Shown here: positions 22,880 through 38,913 of the stretch, in pieces | Layout of the letters: each line of letters starts with the position of its first letter | How positions within the stretch are numbered: position 1 is the first letter of the stretch | Assembly: GCA_949987705.1 (NCBI GenBank) | Contig: CATLJY010000061.1 | Span: 1 to 64,000, forward strand | Source of the DNA: Thereva unica | Taxonomy: Eukaryota > Arthropoda > Insecta > Diptera > Therevidae | Reading direction: 5' to 3' | DNA: 64,000 nucleotides | Position numbers and translations under genes: made by a program | The notes under the pieces: generated by a model | Told to the model about the DNA's origin: nothing | Databases searched by the model: none | What the model saw: only the letters and a program-made list of their open reading frames with translations

Positions 22880-23110
22880 TTACACAGGGAGGACACAATC
22901 AAGGTCATTGAGGTGAACGTCAATTCGCTGATAAGAAACGAAAGAAGGGCGAATTTACTGACCCTTTTGCAAAACCAAAATCCTGATGTGCTTCTTGCTA
23001 GTGAACCCAAACTAAGCGAGAAACACAAAGTGGATTACAACGATTATGTGGTAATTATGCGAGATAGACCTAATTCCACAAATGGTGGGGGCCTACAGAC
23101 TATGGACAAA
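22880..23110 (+). pseudogene. Jockey-like LINE endonuclease, N-terminal fragment
   Basis: Reads IKVIEVNVNSLIRNERRANL, LQNQNPDVLLASEPKL and DYVVIMRDRPN: the start of an APE-type endonuclease (N.NS......L......PD......T.L). The conserved catalytic Glu position reads SEPKL. The frame then jumps directly into reverse-transcriptase linker sequence, so most of the endonuclease is deleted. Confidence 0.55.
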
Positions 23111-23149
23111 ACCTTACCACGGACGAAGAAAAAAAAAGAGTACAGACTG

Positions 23150-24275
23150 TTACAGGAACGCTACAATTGACGCACTACAAAAACATAAAAGTAGAATACT
23201 GACGAGACTGAAATCCCTACACCGCCAGTTCCGGGATAGACAGAGTCCGGAGATCATAACTCTTAAATCGGTTTTGAAAAACCTCCAACAATTCCTCAAA
23301 CAACAATTCTCACAGTTTGTGAATCTGTACTGGAACAAAAAGATTCGTGCTATACTATCCAATAGCGCGAGCATGTTCCCACAGATAAATAAAATCTTAG
23401 GAGTAAAACACATAACCTGTTGAACAAGTTGCGCATCCCCAGGACCCTGGTTAACCAGGAACTACTGAGATCTCCGAACATAGGTCCCGAAGAAACCAGT
23501 ATTGTCGACGATAATTATTGTATAGAGGACGAGCAGGAGAAAGTGGATTTAGTGGGGGCCTACTACAAGCGAATTTACTCGGTGAACACTTGTGCTTGGC
23601 CGAATTTTGACCTTGAAAATACTGCCCTGCTGAACCATTTCAGAATAACTAATGAGATCGAGGTCTGGAAATCCGAGAAGCGAAGAATCATCGAGTTCAG
23701 TGAAAACTACCCAGCGAACAATATTCCTGAGGCACAAGCAAACTTTTTTCTCATTACGGAAACTGATCTCCTGTCTAAACAATAAGAAGTCGTCTGGGGT
23801 AGACAGTGTTCCAAAAATCGTCCTGAAACATATGCCCCTGGTGGCCATAGACATATATACCACTCTGTTTAACAATGCGTTAAACAACGCCCATTTGATG
23901 ACCTGATTGTGTACAGGACAGGATCAATACTTATAGTTCAACAGAAATGTAAGTGCTGCTCTTGACAAGGCAAACGAGGCGTTTCACATGACTAAAAGGC
24001 TTTTTTTATAGCAGACACCTAAGCTCACGGGTACAGGTGATCTGCTACCAAGCCTTGGTCAGACCGGTTTTAACTTATGGTTGCCCAGTGTGGTTCAACA
24101 TATCTCCCTTTTATATGGAAAAGCTTCGGGTTTTCAAAAGACAGTGCTTAAGGGCGTGCACAAGGTTGTATCGGATCGGACACCCGAATCTGGCTTCACG
24201 AAGTTTCACGCCAACAATATTCTTTATGATAAGGCATTTTAGGCCTGCAGCGAATCCCCAAAAAGTGCTCTAGAA
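23150..24275 (+). pseudogene. Jockey-like LINE reverse transcriptase, broken
   Basis: Consecutive frames give ALQKHKSRILTRLKSLHRQF, FVNLYWNKKIRAIL, KVDLVGAYYKRIYSVN, then LNNKKSSGVDSVPKIVLKHM and FNNALNNAH (fingers region, before motif 1), followed at 24037 by CYQALVRPVLTYGCPVWF and FKRQCLRACTRLYR of the thumb. The palm with the catalytic Y.DD is missing, and there are several frameshifts. Order and strand agree with the gag and endonuclease pieces, so these are one decayed element. Confidence 0.65.
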
Positions 24276-24713
24276 ATGAAAAAAGTGATGGAAATGAGAT
24301 AACCGGTTGACACTAATTGCAATCGATAGAGGATGGAAAAATGCATCTACAGTTGATTTTGGCCGAAGTTTGGACATGGCCAACATATAAAAAAACACGA
24401 AAATGTCTTTTTTTCGTAAGTGGTTTGAACGAAATTTTCACTTTATCTCGCCGTATCTTAGTTGATATTGCAGATATCAATTTCAAATTTTAACATAGTC
24501 TAGTTTGACTAATTCCCTCAGTATTAAACTTTAACCGAACTGGTTACATCATTTAAAAACAAAATGGTGAGTGTTTAAAAATTTTCCAACAGATTTGTGA
24601 GATTTTTTTCTAATCTGAAAGTTGTATTTTAGATTTTTGAAATTCGCTTTTTTGGCTAAACCACATTGTGGCCAAACACTTAAGGAAGTTTTCTGTAAAG
24701 TTTTCTGTATAAG
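24276..24713. other. No recognised gene or repeat
   Basis: AT-rich sequence between the Jockey-like remnant and the R1-like LINE end. Nothing recognised. Confidence 0.4.
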
Positions 24714-25488
24714 TGAACAGAATTTAGAAGTGACGTTTGTTTCAGTAGTGGCAAGGGCAATAGAATGAATCCACCCAAGGTCGATGAACCGACAGGCTCA
24801 TAACAAACGTGGAGGGATGAGTCACGAGAGAGCATGGAGAGGTGAGTTACGAAAGCATACCGGCAAGATGAGTCTACGCAATGCTTGGAATTCTTCAATG
24901 TGACAGAGGACACAAACCATGTCTTTTTAGAAAGCCGGAGATTAGCCGAGCAAACTGCTGCACTATAACCGACAGCTAAAGGCACGGCTAAGAAGGACGA
25001 ACGTGTTAGACTATTATGGTACGATCGTTTGATCTATTGACTAAAGTGGAGGAGAAGCTAAATTTCTCAATCAGAAGGTAAGGGGAAAAAAACAAAAAAG
25101 AAGTGAGTTAGGCTTACCAAAGTATTACCAGGTAAATAAATGCTGATCCAGTTGCGACGCATATAAAGCTTAACATTCATAACGTTTTGGTAGAAAATTA
25201 GCCAAGTCTTAAAATAATTTCATGAGGCATCTAAAGCCCATTTTAAGATAATTGTAACTAGGCCTAATGAGCCCACTAGCAGGTGATTTTAGTTAGGATT
25301 AAAATACGGTATAACCGACAGCCTTGAGCGTGTCGGCATCATGCTTGCACCTTCCAACGCAGGAAAATAGAAAGAATCCAATTAAATATTTGTAGGTATG
25401 TAAATTAAAAATTAGTCTTAAAATCACGCCAAAGAAGTATAACTTCTAATGCACGTACATAAGTACACACACCCACTGTTTTTTTTTT
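24714..25488 (+). mobile_element. R1-like LINE 3' end (copy B) with poly(T/A) border
   Basis: Inverted copy of 9994-10710 with an extra segment at about 24789-24870. Contains FNVTEDTNHVFL in translation (LINE C-terminal knuckle region) and a long 3' untranslated region with GTGTCGGCATCATG and CACACACCCACTG. It ends at a T-run at 25489. 5' truncated. Exact LINE clade uncertain. Confidence 0.55.
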
Positions 25489-25680
25489 TTTTTCAAAAGC
25501 AATTAATTTTTTCAATTGCAATTAATTATTTCAATTGCAATTAATTTTATCTATTGAAATTAATTCTATCAATTGTTCTAAAGGACAACTAAAACTAATA
25601 ATTATCCCCCTTCGATATAGATAGACTCTTCAATTTTATATGAACCTGTCAATATTTTTGGAGTTTACACCTTAAGGATG
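25489..25680. repeat. AATTAATT-rich low-complexity repeats
   Basis: A T-run followed by repeated TTCAATTGCAATTAATT units (about 25500-25575). The same CAATTAATT-type motif is repeated at 28110-28290. Confidence 0.5.
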
Positions 25681-27060
25681 GTTTCATATATAGAGCACAG
25701 TGTGAAAAATATGTGGGGAATAAAAATCAAGCGTTATATACTTGTATGGCCCACTTCCATACAAACGGAGAACTTCAAATTTTGGACATATGTATAGCTC
25801 GCTTGAAAATGCAATCTGACCCACAATGGGTATCAAATGAGAGAAGCAGATAAATAGAATACAATTAGTGGTGTAGCGCCTTCCCAAATACAAAATGGCG
25901 GCCAACACAAAACGTCGGAAGACTAAAAAGTAGAAAATATAACCGATCAACTTAAAATTTTGCACATATGTATGTGTAATTTGCATGACAAAGGAAACTC
26001 ACCATTTTGTAAAATAATATAGATGGCACATCCAAGATGGCGGTCGATGTTTGCATTTGTGTTCCCATACCCCCAACTTGGCTATCAAATGAGAGGGCCT
26101 CATAGGTAGAGTACAATTAGCGGTGTAGCGTCATTCGAAATTCAAAATGGCGACCAACCGAAAATGGCAGAAGGTAGAAAAGTTCAAATTGTGTTCCGAT
26201 TGTACTAAAAATTAGTACCGGGGCTTTTGAGGGTTTCAAATGACAAATTTGTGGTTTATATTGTTAAATTCAAAATGGCGGATTAATTTTGGCAGAGTTC
26301 CGATTGCACCGAAAATCAGTAACGGGAGATTTTAAAGGTTCCAAATACCGGATTAACGGTGGTCAAAATTTGCGAATTCTAAATGGCAGACTGAAAATCG
26401 ATTTAGGGGGTTTTTAAAGCGATTTCTGAAGATTCTGTATCGAATTCGAAATAAAAAATCTTCATTCTTTGTGTTGTGTGCGTCGTCCTGCCTCGTTTCA
26501 TTTATCTCCTAAAGTTTTCTCGCGACTAGTCCTTTAAAAAGTGTTCTTAGCTTCGCCTGATACTCAGTGTCAATACAGGAAAACCATTTATCCTTAAATT
26601 TTGGTTTAAACTTCGCTGTAATAACGGCACTTTGAGTCGCCATTGTTAAACTGCAGAAATGTAAATACTCAGTAAATCAGTCCAGATATTTATTTGCTAG
26701 CTATTTTCATGAAAAGGACCTTTACTTTTGAAGTTATAAGCACCTTTCCACCTCAGGTTATGTCGAAAAGTACCAAATAAGGCCAATTTTTACATCAAAA
26801 TTGCTTATAACTTAAAAAATAAAAACTGTCCGGAAAATTATTCATAGGAAATTGTCCAAGCTTTCCAATTTTGGAGAAAGAAATATTAGTTAACTAGGTA
26901 TTTCATGGGGAAAAAAGTTGTTTAAGTGGAAATTTTAGTGAAAAAACCCAACTGTACGACTAATAAATAACTCTGGAAGTTAGTAGGGTGGAGAGCTTTG
27001 ACTTGCAGTTTTAGAAAGGTGGGAGTGTCAATGTTACATTATTGATGAAAATAGGTCCTA
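25681..27060. repeat. Dispersed GCCGCCATTTTG family, inverted copies; then unassigned
   Basis: 25680-26480 carries reversed modules: AAAATGGCGGCCAACAC, ATGGGTATCAAATGAGAG, AACCGATCAACTTAAAATTTTG and GCATTTTCAAGCGAGCT-like tails, i.e. the family at 3757-6080 on the other strand. 26480-27060 shows nothing recognisable. Confidence 0.45.
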
Positions 27061-27128
27061 GGGTTATAAACATGCAGGGTGATGTGTAACCCTGTACCGA
27101 AAAAAATTCAAAAATCCGTAGCGGTTAA

Positions 27129-27722
27129 ACCGTACATAGTACATATTGCATGCATAGTAGGTACATAATAGATAATACATAGTACATAGTACTTAGCACA
27201 TAATTCATAGTACAAAATACATAGTTCATAGCACATAGTACATAGCACATAATCCATAGTACATAGTGCACAATATACTACATGGTAGTAGTGTATAGTA
27301 CATAGTTCATAATATATAATACATAGTAGATAGCACTTAGTACATAGAACATAATACATAGCACATTGTACATAGTACTTAGTGCATAGTAAATAGTACA
27401 TAATACATTACACATAATAGATAATACATAGTATATAATAAATAGAACATAGTCTATCGTGCATAGTAGGTACATAGTTAATAGTGCGTAGTACATAGGA
27501 CATAGTGTATAGTGCATAGTACATAATACGTAATACATAGTATATAGTGCATAGTACATAATACATAGTTGATAGAATACAGTACGTAGTACATAGTCCA
27601 TAATACTTAGCGCACAGTACATAGTCCCTAATACATAGTGCATAAAACATAGTATATATACATAGTGATATATGGTACATAATAATATAACATATATATA
27701 CTATAACATATAATATACTAGT
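27129..27722. repeat. Diverged ATACATAGT minisatellite
   Basis: About 590 bp of imperfect 7-8-bp units of the form ACATAGT/ACATAAT (for example TACATAGTACATAGTACTTA). Composition and unit match the far more homogeneous satellite at 60147-61756, so it looks like an older array of the same kind. Long reading frames across it are artefacts. Confidence 0.8.
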
Positions 27723-28109
27723 GGGGCCCCTCTTTAAACACAAAACGAAAAATAAAACACAAAACGAAATTCTCTTCTGTAAAAAATTCTTTCCCGATCA
27801 AACAACACAGAAGATAAAACAATTCTCTTCTAAAAAAATGCTCGTTCAATTTCTTGGAAAAGTGATGAAAAGGGCGCAACTAGAATATTATTATATTTAA
27901 TTCATACAATAGAAACTGAAATCCCCAAAGGCAAATTGTTCCCCACGGTACGCATAAAAGGTGACCGTGACACAAAAGTGCGCAACGTGCCTAAAAAAGT
28001 TTTCATTACAAAAACTTAAAACACGCTTTTAAAAATGAACTAATAAATAATAAAAGATACTACTCCCTACTACTACTCTTTCCATACAATAATAAATTTT
28101 AGTTGTTAA

Positions 28110-28290
28110 TTTTTAATCAAATCCATTAAAAAGATTGACAATTGATTAATTGTTAATTGTGGAAACTCACGACTAACAATTAATTAATTGTTAATTGCGA
28201 GTTTTCACAATTACAATTAATTAATTGTTAATTGCGATAGACGTGATTAACAATTAATAATATGTTAATTTTTAATTGTACAGCAATTTA
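28110..28290. repeat. AATTAATTGTTAATTG short tandem repeats
   Basis: At least four copies of AATTAATTGTTAATTG separated by 15-25 bp with GGAAACTCACGA/GCGAGTTTTCAC linkers, the linkers themselves being inverted relative to each other. No coding sequence. Confidence 0.55.
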
Positions 28291-28299
28291 ATTTTGCCC

Positions 28300-28760
28300 A
28301 ACACTGATACCTGTCATACCCTTTTATTTGATACTCATGTCGCGGGTTGGGGAACACAATTACTCGACTGTGGAATAATCTCTCGCAGTCAGTATTTCCG
28401 AGCTCCTACAACATCCAAGAGATCAAACGCAGGGTTCATCACCACCTTCTTCAATACCCCCCCCCCCCCGTACCTTTTAACCCTTAACCTATACCCCCCA
28501 CCCCTCCCCCGTACTAGGCTTACTGCTAGACATTGCACCATGACATGACAAATGACATGACGGACTGGTAGTACAAAGGGTGACTCCTGAGCTTAGCACT
28601 GTTACATTAAAAAAAAACAATTGTCCGTCATCTTGGAACCGCCATCTTGATTTTTTACAAAATGTCCAGATTGCATTATCACGCGAACTGTGCATATGTG
28701 CAAGTTTTTTAAGTTTATCGGTTATATGAAACTGGGTCAAAATCAAGTTGCAAGATTTGT
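28300..28760. repeat. Dispersed TTTGATACCCATGTCG-family fragments and poly-C
   Basis: CCTTTTATTTGATACTCATGTCG near 28318 and CCAGATTGCATTATCACGCG with CAAAATCAAGTTGCAAGA near 28670-28755 are modules of the dispersed family. Between them is a C-run (about 28455-28469). Confidence 0.45.
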
Positions 28761-30654
28761 TTACGCAGAGTTTAAAAAGAGACAGAGAGATTCCACTAAT
28801 TTTAATAAAAAAGCATAAGCATCTATCCTCGATAATGACCAAAGGAAAAAGTATGCACGTTCGTCATGCATGACACTTTGCATCACCATCTTCCTATAGC
28901 AATGGTGCAAATTGATTCCAATTTCTACAGAAAAACACTGTATTCTGATTTCGTAAATTCGTAAACTGCCTACTGGGATCGATACTCGTACGCATACATA
29001 CACAGAATAGCGCATTTTCTTACTTGACGATTTCTCCTAACTCACTCTACCCGCAAGCCGCGTTAAGGAACTTCTTTTCACAAACGTGTCCAAATCAAGA
29101 TCTCTTTCCATCGAAGTCCAGTCCAGTACACTAGCTATGAAGGCAGGTGTTAATAAGGAAGAATTTAAGTTACCTGGTTTGGCTCACAAGATCAAGTTGC
29201 CTATACCAACTGTAAAATATAGCAATTTGCACTTCCTCAAAAAATTCTGCAGCCCTGAAACGTTTATACGACTTTTTCGAGCTGCGAATAATGTAAAAGA
29301 TACAGAAATTAATTAAACTGGTAATGTGGAAAACTATCATCAGATGATTCTTTAAATATGTGTTTTCTTTTCCCATTAAAAGGTAATTTTCACAAAACAA
29401 AGTAAAGGGGGAATTTATCCTTACTGCAGCCATCATTTATCGTTAAATAAGTGTAAGATTGTGAACCAAGGATGTTGTTTTATTCTTGAATGTAAACTAA
29501 AATAATTTCAAGCTAAACTTGTACAACTAGTACTTCTTTAATTCCGGTAAATAGCAGACCAAAAGCTGCAGTTACTATTTGTTAAACAAGTCCTAGCCGG
29601 ATTTTTATTTCGTCGTATTTATTCGTCGAAATTGTAAGTTTAAAATTAAATAAATGAAATTTCAAACCCCAGATCGTAAGCTTATGTTTACCTTGACCAA
29701 ACAAAAGAAGGAAACTATCCAGGGCTCAATCAAAAGGAAAGTATCAATAGTGCATGTCGGAAATGTATTAATCTAAAGAGATTTTTTTTCTTAGACGTCA
29801 AAGATATTGCAAAAGTTCTGACCCTCAAAATGATTGGAAGGGGCTTTTTAAGTAAAAATTTCAATTGCTGGAAATACTCAATGTTCAGTACTCCAGACGA
29901 AAAATATCTCCTATGTAGACGTTTCCTACCTTGCATCCAGTGGCAGAATCTCCAATGTCAAAACTGAAACCATGTTACGTCCTTTCTTTTAGATTGGCCA
30001 ACATAGACATCCTACGAATACCCTCCTCTGCCGTTTGAAAATGATACTGCACTGCACGTAACTTTTTCACCATTTTTTTAAAGAAGCATCTCAAAAGAAA
30101 TAAAATAATCGCAAACAAAACAGCCATAACGAATCACCAATGCATTTCTTTCTCCCGTTTTACTAGGTATGTATATCGAGATAGGGAGGTTCTGGTTTTA
30201 TGCTTTCTTCTAGGCGAAGTACCCTTGAAAGTTTATTGAAGTATCTTTAAGGGTCTTTCATGGAATTCTTCAAAAGCATCGACTTTTTTCATTTATACGG
30301 TATATATGGTGGTATAGTAGATTATATGTTGCACCCATCAGATTCCGCCCTTTATTTATAATATTCAATCGTCTTTGAGAATAAGACTTCAGCCAAATAT
30401 TTCTGTCGAAAATCAATTATTTGGTTTTCCAGTGATACTTCAAAAGAGTAAGCGTAGCTCTAATTATGCATACCTTAGCGAACGTCCTTGTAGCGATTAC
30501 AGGTTTGCGTTATAGCTGGAGTTTTGTGGTTGCTTTTAGATGAATTCCATAAATAAATTCATGCGATAACTAATTAGTTAACGACTTGAATTCATATCAT
30601 TAATGTAGAAGTTAAATAGAATTACGTAAATTAGCAATACACTGCAAATTCCCC
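28761..30654. other. No recognised gene
   Basis: A 76-codon plus-strand frame at 29086-29316 and other short frames show no motif or context supporting a gene. AT-rich intergenic sequence. Confidence 0.4.
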
Positions 30655-30790
30655 AATAGAAACACGCCCGGTATTTTAGATGCTAACGCCTTTAATTTAA
30701 ACAAGATTATGAGAGCACAGTCCGCGGTAGAAAAAGGTATAATGAAAAAAAAGAACACATCTTCAAAAAATGATTTAGGATACATATAAA
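30655..30790 (-). mobile_element. Helitron 3'-end fragment (same family as 34869)
   Basis: CCCGGTATTTTAGATGC-AACGCCTTT followed by AAGATTATGAGAGCACAGTC and CGGTAGAAAAAGGTATAATG aligns with 34880-34970 (CCCGCGTGCGTTGCAACGCC, AAGATTATGGGGACACAGTC, CGATAGGAAAATGATATAGTG). The hairpin and terminal CTAG are degraded. Confidence 0.45.
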
Positions 30791-30884
30791 CATTTAGGAC
30801 CCGCTCATACTGAGGCGATATTCCATAAGAGATATATAGCGAGCTATATATGATATGCGACAAGCACAAACAGAAAGTCGAGTC

Positions 30885-31048
30885 GTGATTTGTGACAAGT
30901 TTTTTGAGTTGAAGAAAGTGGCGTTTCAGACGAATTGCGACTTTCAGCATAGGGGGCTAAACTCGCACTTAGCACTTCCACTATGCTGAAAATCGTAATT
31001 CGATTAAAACGTTACGTTCATCAACTCAAAAAACTTGTCACAAATCAC
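30885..31048. mobile_element. Small palindromic MITE
   Basis: Perfect outer arms of 28 bp (GTGATTTGTGACAAGTTTTT... at 30885 and its complement ending 31048) continue inward as imperfect arms to a 30-bp loop between CTTTCAGCATAG and CTATGCTGAAA. Total about 164 bp. Confidence 0.65.
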
Positions 31049-34853
<3,805 letters not shown>

Positions 34854-34868
34854 ATATATATATATATA

Positions 34869-36847
34869 CTAGCAAAAACCCGCGTGCGTTGCAACGCCTT
34901 TCAATGAAATAAGATTATGGGGACACAGTCTGCGATAGGAAAATGATATAGTGAAAAAAGAACAAATCTGGGAAAATTGATTTTGGGAGATGACCGCCAT
35001 GGACCAAATGATATATTGAGTATACTATATTACCTATGGTGTTCTACTTATCATACTCTTTCATTTGATACCCATGTCGAAGGGGTTGTAAAGAAAATAT
35101 TAATACGCCCTCTTGAGATGGCGCTATGGACCAAACGATATATTGAGTATACTATATTGCATATGGTGTTCTACTTATCATACTCTTTCATTTGATACCC
35201 ATCTCGAAGGGGTTGTGAAGAAAATGGTAATCCGCCCTCTGGAGATGACCGCCATTTACCAAACGATATATTGAGTATACTATATTGCTTATATTGTTCT
35301 ACTTATCATAGCCTTTCATTTGATACCCATGTCTCGGGTGTTGTGAAGAAAATGGTAAACCGCCCTTTTGAGATGGCCGCCATGGACCAAATTATAAATT
35401 GAGTATACTATATTGCTTATGGTGTTCTACTTTTCATAGCCTTTCATGTGATACCCATGTCTCGGGTGTTGTGAAGAAAATGGTAACCCGCCCTCTTGAG
35501 ATGGCCGCCATGAATCTAAAGACACAGTCTATGGCAATGTTCTTATAATGCCCTTTCATTTGATACCAATGTCGAGGGGGTAGTGAAGAAAATGATCATC
35601 CGCCCTCTTCAGATGACCGCCATGGACCAAACGATATATTGAGTATACTATATTGCTTATGGTGTTCTACTTATCATACCCTTTCATTTGAAATCCATGT
35701 CGAGGGGTGTGAAGATAATGGTAATCCAACCTCTGGAGATGGCCGCTATGGACCAAACGATATATTGAGTATACTATATTGCTTATGTGTTCTACTTATC
35801 ATACTCTCTCATTTGATACCCATCTCGAAAGGGTTGTGAAGAAAACGGTAGTCCGCCCGCTTGAGATGATCGCCATGGACGAACCGATATATTGAGTATA
35901 CTATATTGCCTATGGTGTTCTCCTTGTCATACTCTTTCATTTGATATCCATGTCGAAGGTGTTGTGAAGAAAATGGTAATCCGCATTCTTGAGGTGGCCG
36001 CTATGGACCAAGCGACATATTGAGTATACTATATTGCTTATATTGTTCTACTTATCATACTCTTTCATTGGATACCCATTTCGAAGGGGTTGTGAAGATA
36101 ATGGTCATCTGCTCTCGTGAGATGACTGCCATGGACCAAACGATATATTGAGTATACTATATTGCCTTTGGTGTTCTACTTACCATACCCTTTCATTTGA
36201 TATCCATGTCGAGGGGTTGTAAAGAAAATGGTAATCCGCCCTCTTGAGATGGCTGCTATGGACCAAACGCCTGCTTTTCTATTGAAATTTTGCTATAAAC
36301 CTCACGGAGCCCGAGACCTTTCCTTCAGATATGAATTTTACACAGATGAAATGCCTCAAAGAACATGGGTCTTGCGTCGGCCGCCATGAATCGGTATATT
36401 GAGTCTACTACATTGCTTATTGTATTCTACTTATCATACCCTTTCATTTGATACCCATGTCGAGGTGGTTGTGAAGAAAGTGGTACACCGCCCTCTTGAG
36501 ACGGCCGCCATGGATCATTTTAGTTTCAATAGCGTCATGGCCTACCTATTGTTTGACAGCTGCGTAAATTTGAAATTTTCATTAAATGTAATGATTCAAT
36601 TTAATGACAATTTTACATTTGTCAAACAATAGGTAGGCCATGAAGCTATTGAAACTAAAATGAAGTGAAAAATCCTAAAATTACCATTTTTTTGTTTTTT
36701 CAGGCAATTTTTTAAATTTTTCTCTCCGTAAGAACCATCCTCGTACTTCAACGAATATTCAAAAAAAAAAAATTAGTCCAATAGGTCCAGCCGTTCTCGA
36801 GTTTTGCGCTTACCAACACATTTAGCGATTCATTTTTATATTATAGA
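34869..36847 (-). mobile_element. Non-autonomous Helitron with 127-bp internal repeats
   Basis: On the minus strand it starts TCTATAATATAAAAATG at 36847 and ends CTAG at 34869, inserted between A and T. Just before the CTAG end lies a 12-bp palindrome (GCGTTGCAACGC at 34888-34899), as expected for a Helitron 3' hairpin. It splits a single (TA)n tract (34853-34868 and 36848-36890), giving a clean insertion boundary and no target duplication. 1,979 bp; no coding sequence. Same family as 1-567. Confidence 0.7.
34987..36330 (-). repeat. 127-bp tandem array inside the Helitron
   Basis: Eleven unit starts (GAGATG-CCGCCATGG) fall at about 34987, 35115, 35242, 35370, 35498, 35610, 35736, 35863, 35991, 36119 and 36245: spacing 126-128 bp except one 112-bp variant. 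Each unit contains GATATATTGAGTATACTATA and CTTTCATTTGATACCCATGTC. The last four units match 22-420 in the same order. Confidence 0.85.
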
Positions 36848-36890
36848 TATATATATATATATAAGTATATATATATATATATATATATAC
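36848..36890. repeat. (TA)n tract between Helitron and E2
   Basis: TA dinucleotides, the right half of a tract split by the Helitron; the left half is 34853-34868. Abuts the E2 terminus. Confidence 0.9.
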
Positions 36891-36891
36891 A

Positions 36892-37262
36892 TTAGGGTGG
36901 CCCTTATTTCGACTTTTTTGACTTTTTCCAAAAAGATCCCCCCAAAAATATGCGAATGGATGAAAAACGGGCCAGTGTGAAATTTTACGCCAATCGGGAG
37001 TGATTTAGAGGTCCCTCAAAATCGTCAAAGTTTCGAAAAATTTGATTTTTTGGCATTTTTTCTTTTTTAGCCACCCCTGAAATATTTTATTCCAACCCTG
37101 ACCGACAAAATATTATAGATATTTTAATTACCTTTCTAATAAGCCAAATTTATAAAATAACGGTTGACAAATAGAGAAGTTATGGCCATTTATGCTATAG
37201 AAAACCAAACATTTAAATTTCTATAAGAATATTTCATAATAATTTAATTTTCAATAAAAACC
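36892..37262 (+). repeat. E2 left terminal inverted repeat
   Basis: Inverted match to 41325-41695. Contains CCAAAAAGATCCCCCCAAAA, GGGAGTGATTTAGAGGTCCC and TCAACCGTTATTTTATAAAT (the last in reversed form). Confidence 0.9.
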
Positions 37263-37305
37263 ACTAACAATTTAGTCTAGTTTCGACTTCCATAAGGATA
37301 GAATC

Positions 37306-38745
37306 TAGAGATGCGCCGAATATGGGTTCGACCGAATACGAACATTCGGCCGAATGTTCGGTCAAAAATGTACCGAACCGAACATTCGGCCGAATTATTC
37401 GGTTCAGTTTTACGCAGTAAACAGGTTCATAAAGGTAAGCGAAGCGTTCTGTAAAGCGGCCTACAGGCGACAAAGTTGGTTGACAACAAAGTTGGCATCA
37501 TGAAATATACAGACACTCCAACTTGATTGTCAACATCCGCGCAAACGTCAATGAAGTGCACGGATCAAATTACTTTTTTCTAATGATGTTCGCCGGCTAA
37601 GTTCTCAACACCGCTACAGACATACACATGGTTGCCAACTTCTACTAAAAATCAAAAATTTTTGATTTCATTCCAACCGTCGACCAACTTCGATTTTAAG
37701 TTGTCAACCAACCTACACACTTTCAACTCTGACACCAAATGTTGCCAATTTTGTTGGCAACCAAGTTTGTCGTCTATAGGCCACTTAAGTAGCAGTGTTC
37801 GCCCGCCCCTCCACCACTTTGCGCTAGCTCGGCTCGCTCATTCAATGCGCCGTCCTTTTTTTATTGCAATTTTTCTGGTGATAGATAAGTTATCGCCAAA
37901 AAATAAGGAACTAAAGCAAGAATGTTGGGAAATGATAATTCCATAAACATTTAGGCCCTATGCACATGAGGCGACTGATTTGCAATCCCAGTTTCAAACT
38001 GGTTTCACCATCACGCTCACAACCAGTTTACAACCTAAATAAAACCTTTGCCCACACACCACCGCCACTGATTTTTGATCAATCAAATCATATCAAATCT
38101 GTGCTTACGAAGATTTTGTTGAATAAACTTTGACACGTACAAATGCAACCACGCAACTGAAACTGGTGGCATTTCCAAGCGTACAAGCGTTGCATTCGGT
38201 GACAGCCAATATAGAAGTGTGTATTCGAATGCATGCAACGCAAATGTCGGTCTACTTTGCACTTTTTCTGCATTGCCGCATTCGACATAGCACACACACA
38301 ATCATCCACTCGTTACTTATATTTTTGGGTGCTCGCCGCGTGTCATGGAACCGTTGAATGCAACGCAGGTACGCTTGTCTCTCACCAATTTGATATTGCT
38401 TCCGACCCGACAAGAACAGTCGCACGCAAGCAGTTGCAAAACTAGTTTCAAATCGGTCTCGTTTATGTCGACTCGTGTGGGGATTCCCCATTTTTTTATT
38501 TTGTGTAATTTTTGATTTTGTGAATAAATACAAAACAAAGAAGTGTTGGTTTCATTTACAAATACTACCTACCTAGAGTTCCATAATAAAGATTCTTTAA
38601 CATATGTAACTCTTAAAATAATACAATTTAAATATTCGGAAATTATTTGGCAAACTAACCGAATATTCGGCCGAATACGAACATTAAAAAAATACGCCGA
38701 ATATACCGAATACGAATATTCGGCCGAGCATTCGGTGCATCTCTA
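37306..38745. mobile_element. hAT-type non-autonomous element nested in E2
   Basis: Ends are TAGAGATGCGCCGAATATGG and, reversed, TAGAGATGCACCGAATGCTC, both followed by repeated ATTCGGCCGAATA palindromes. TAGAATC occurs on both sides (37299-37305 and 38744-38750, partly overlapping the end), consistent with a 7-8-bp duplication. TAGAGATGCACCGAA is a familiar hAT-type terminus. 1.44 kb, no transposase; further MITEs are nested inside. Confidence 0.65.
37455..37785. mobile_element. MITE nested in the hAT-type element
   Basis: Inverted ends: AGCGGCCTACAGGCGACAAA at 37455 and, reversed, AGTGGCCTATAGACGACAAA at 37785, continuing as GTTGG-TGACAACAAAGTTGGC. Third nesting level: E2, hAT-type element, this MITE. 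Confidence 0.65.
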
Positions 38746-38913
38746 GAATCGCTAAAAGTGCCAGAAGTTAAAGTTTGATCAGTGGAATAATTTAGATTGC
38801 CAGTAGTTTAAATTGTTTGTTTTGTTTATAGTGTTTTCGTTAGAAACTTGTCCTGTTCATAAAAATTGATTATATTTTTTAATAATACATAATTTAAAGA
38901 TTCATATGCAAAA

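Noticed and set aside
27108..27743. Three overlapping 100-codon minus-strand frames of YYVLCT type
   Set aside because: Translation of the diverged ATACATAGT minisatellite.
29086..29316. 76-codon frame as a host exon
   Set aside because: Unrecognised sequence, no flanking exons or promoter that I could support.
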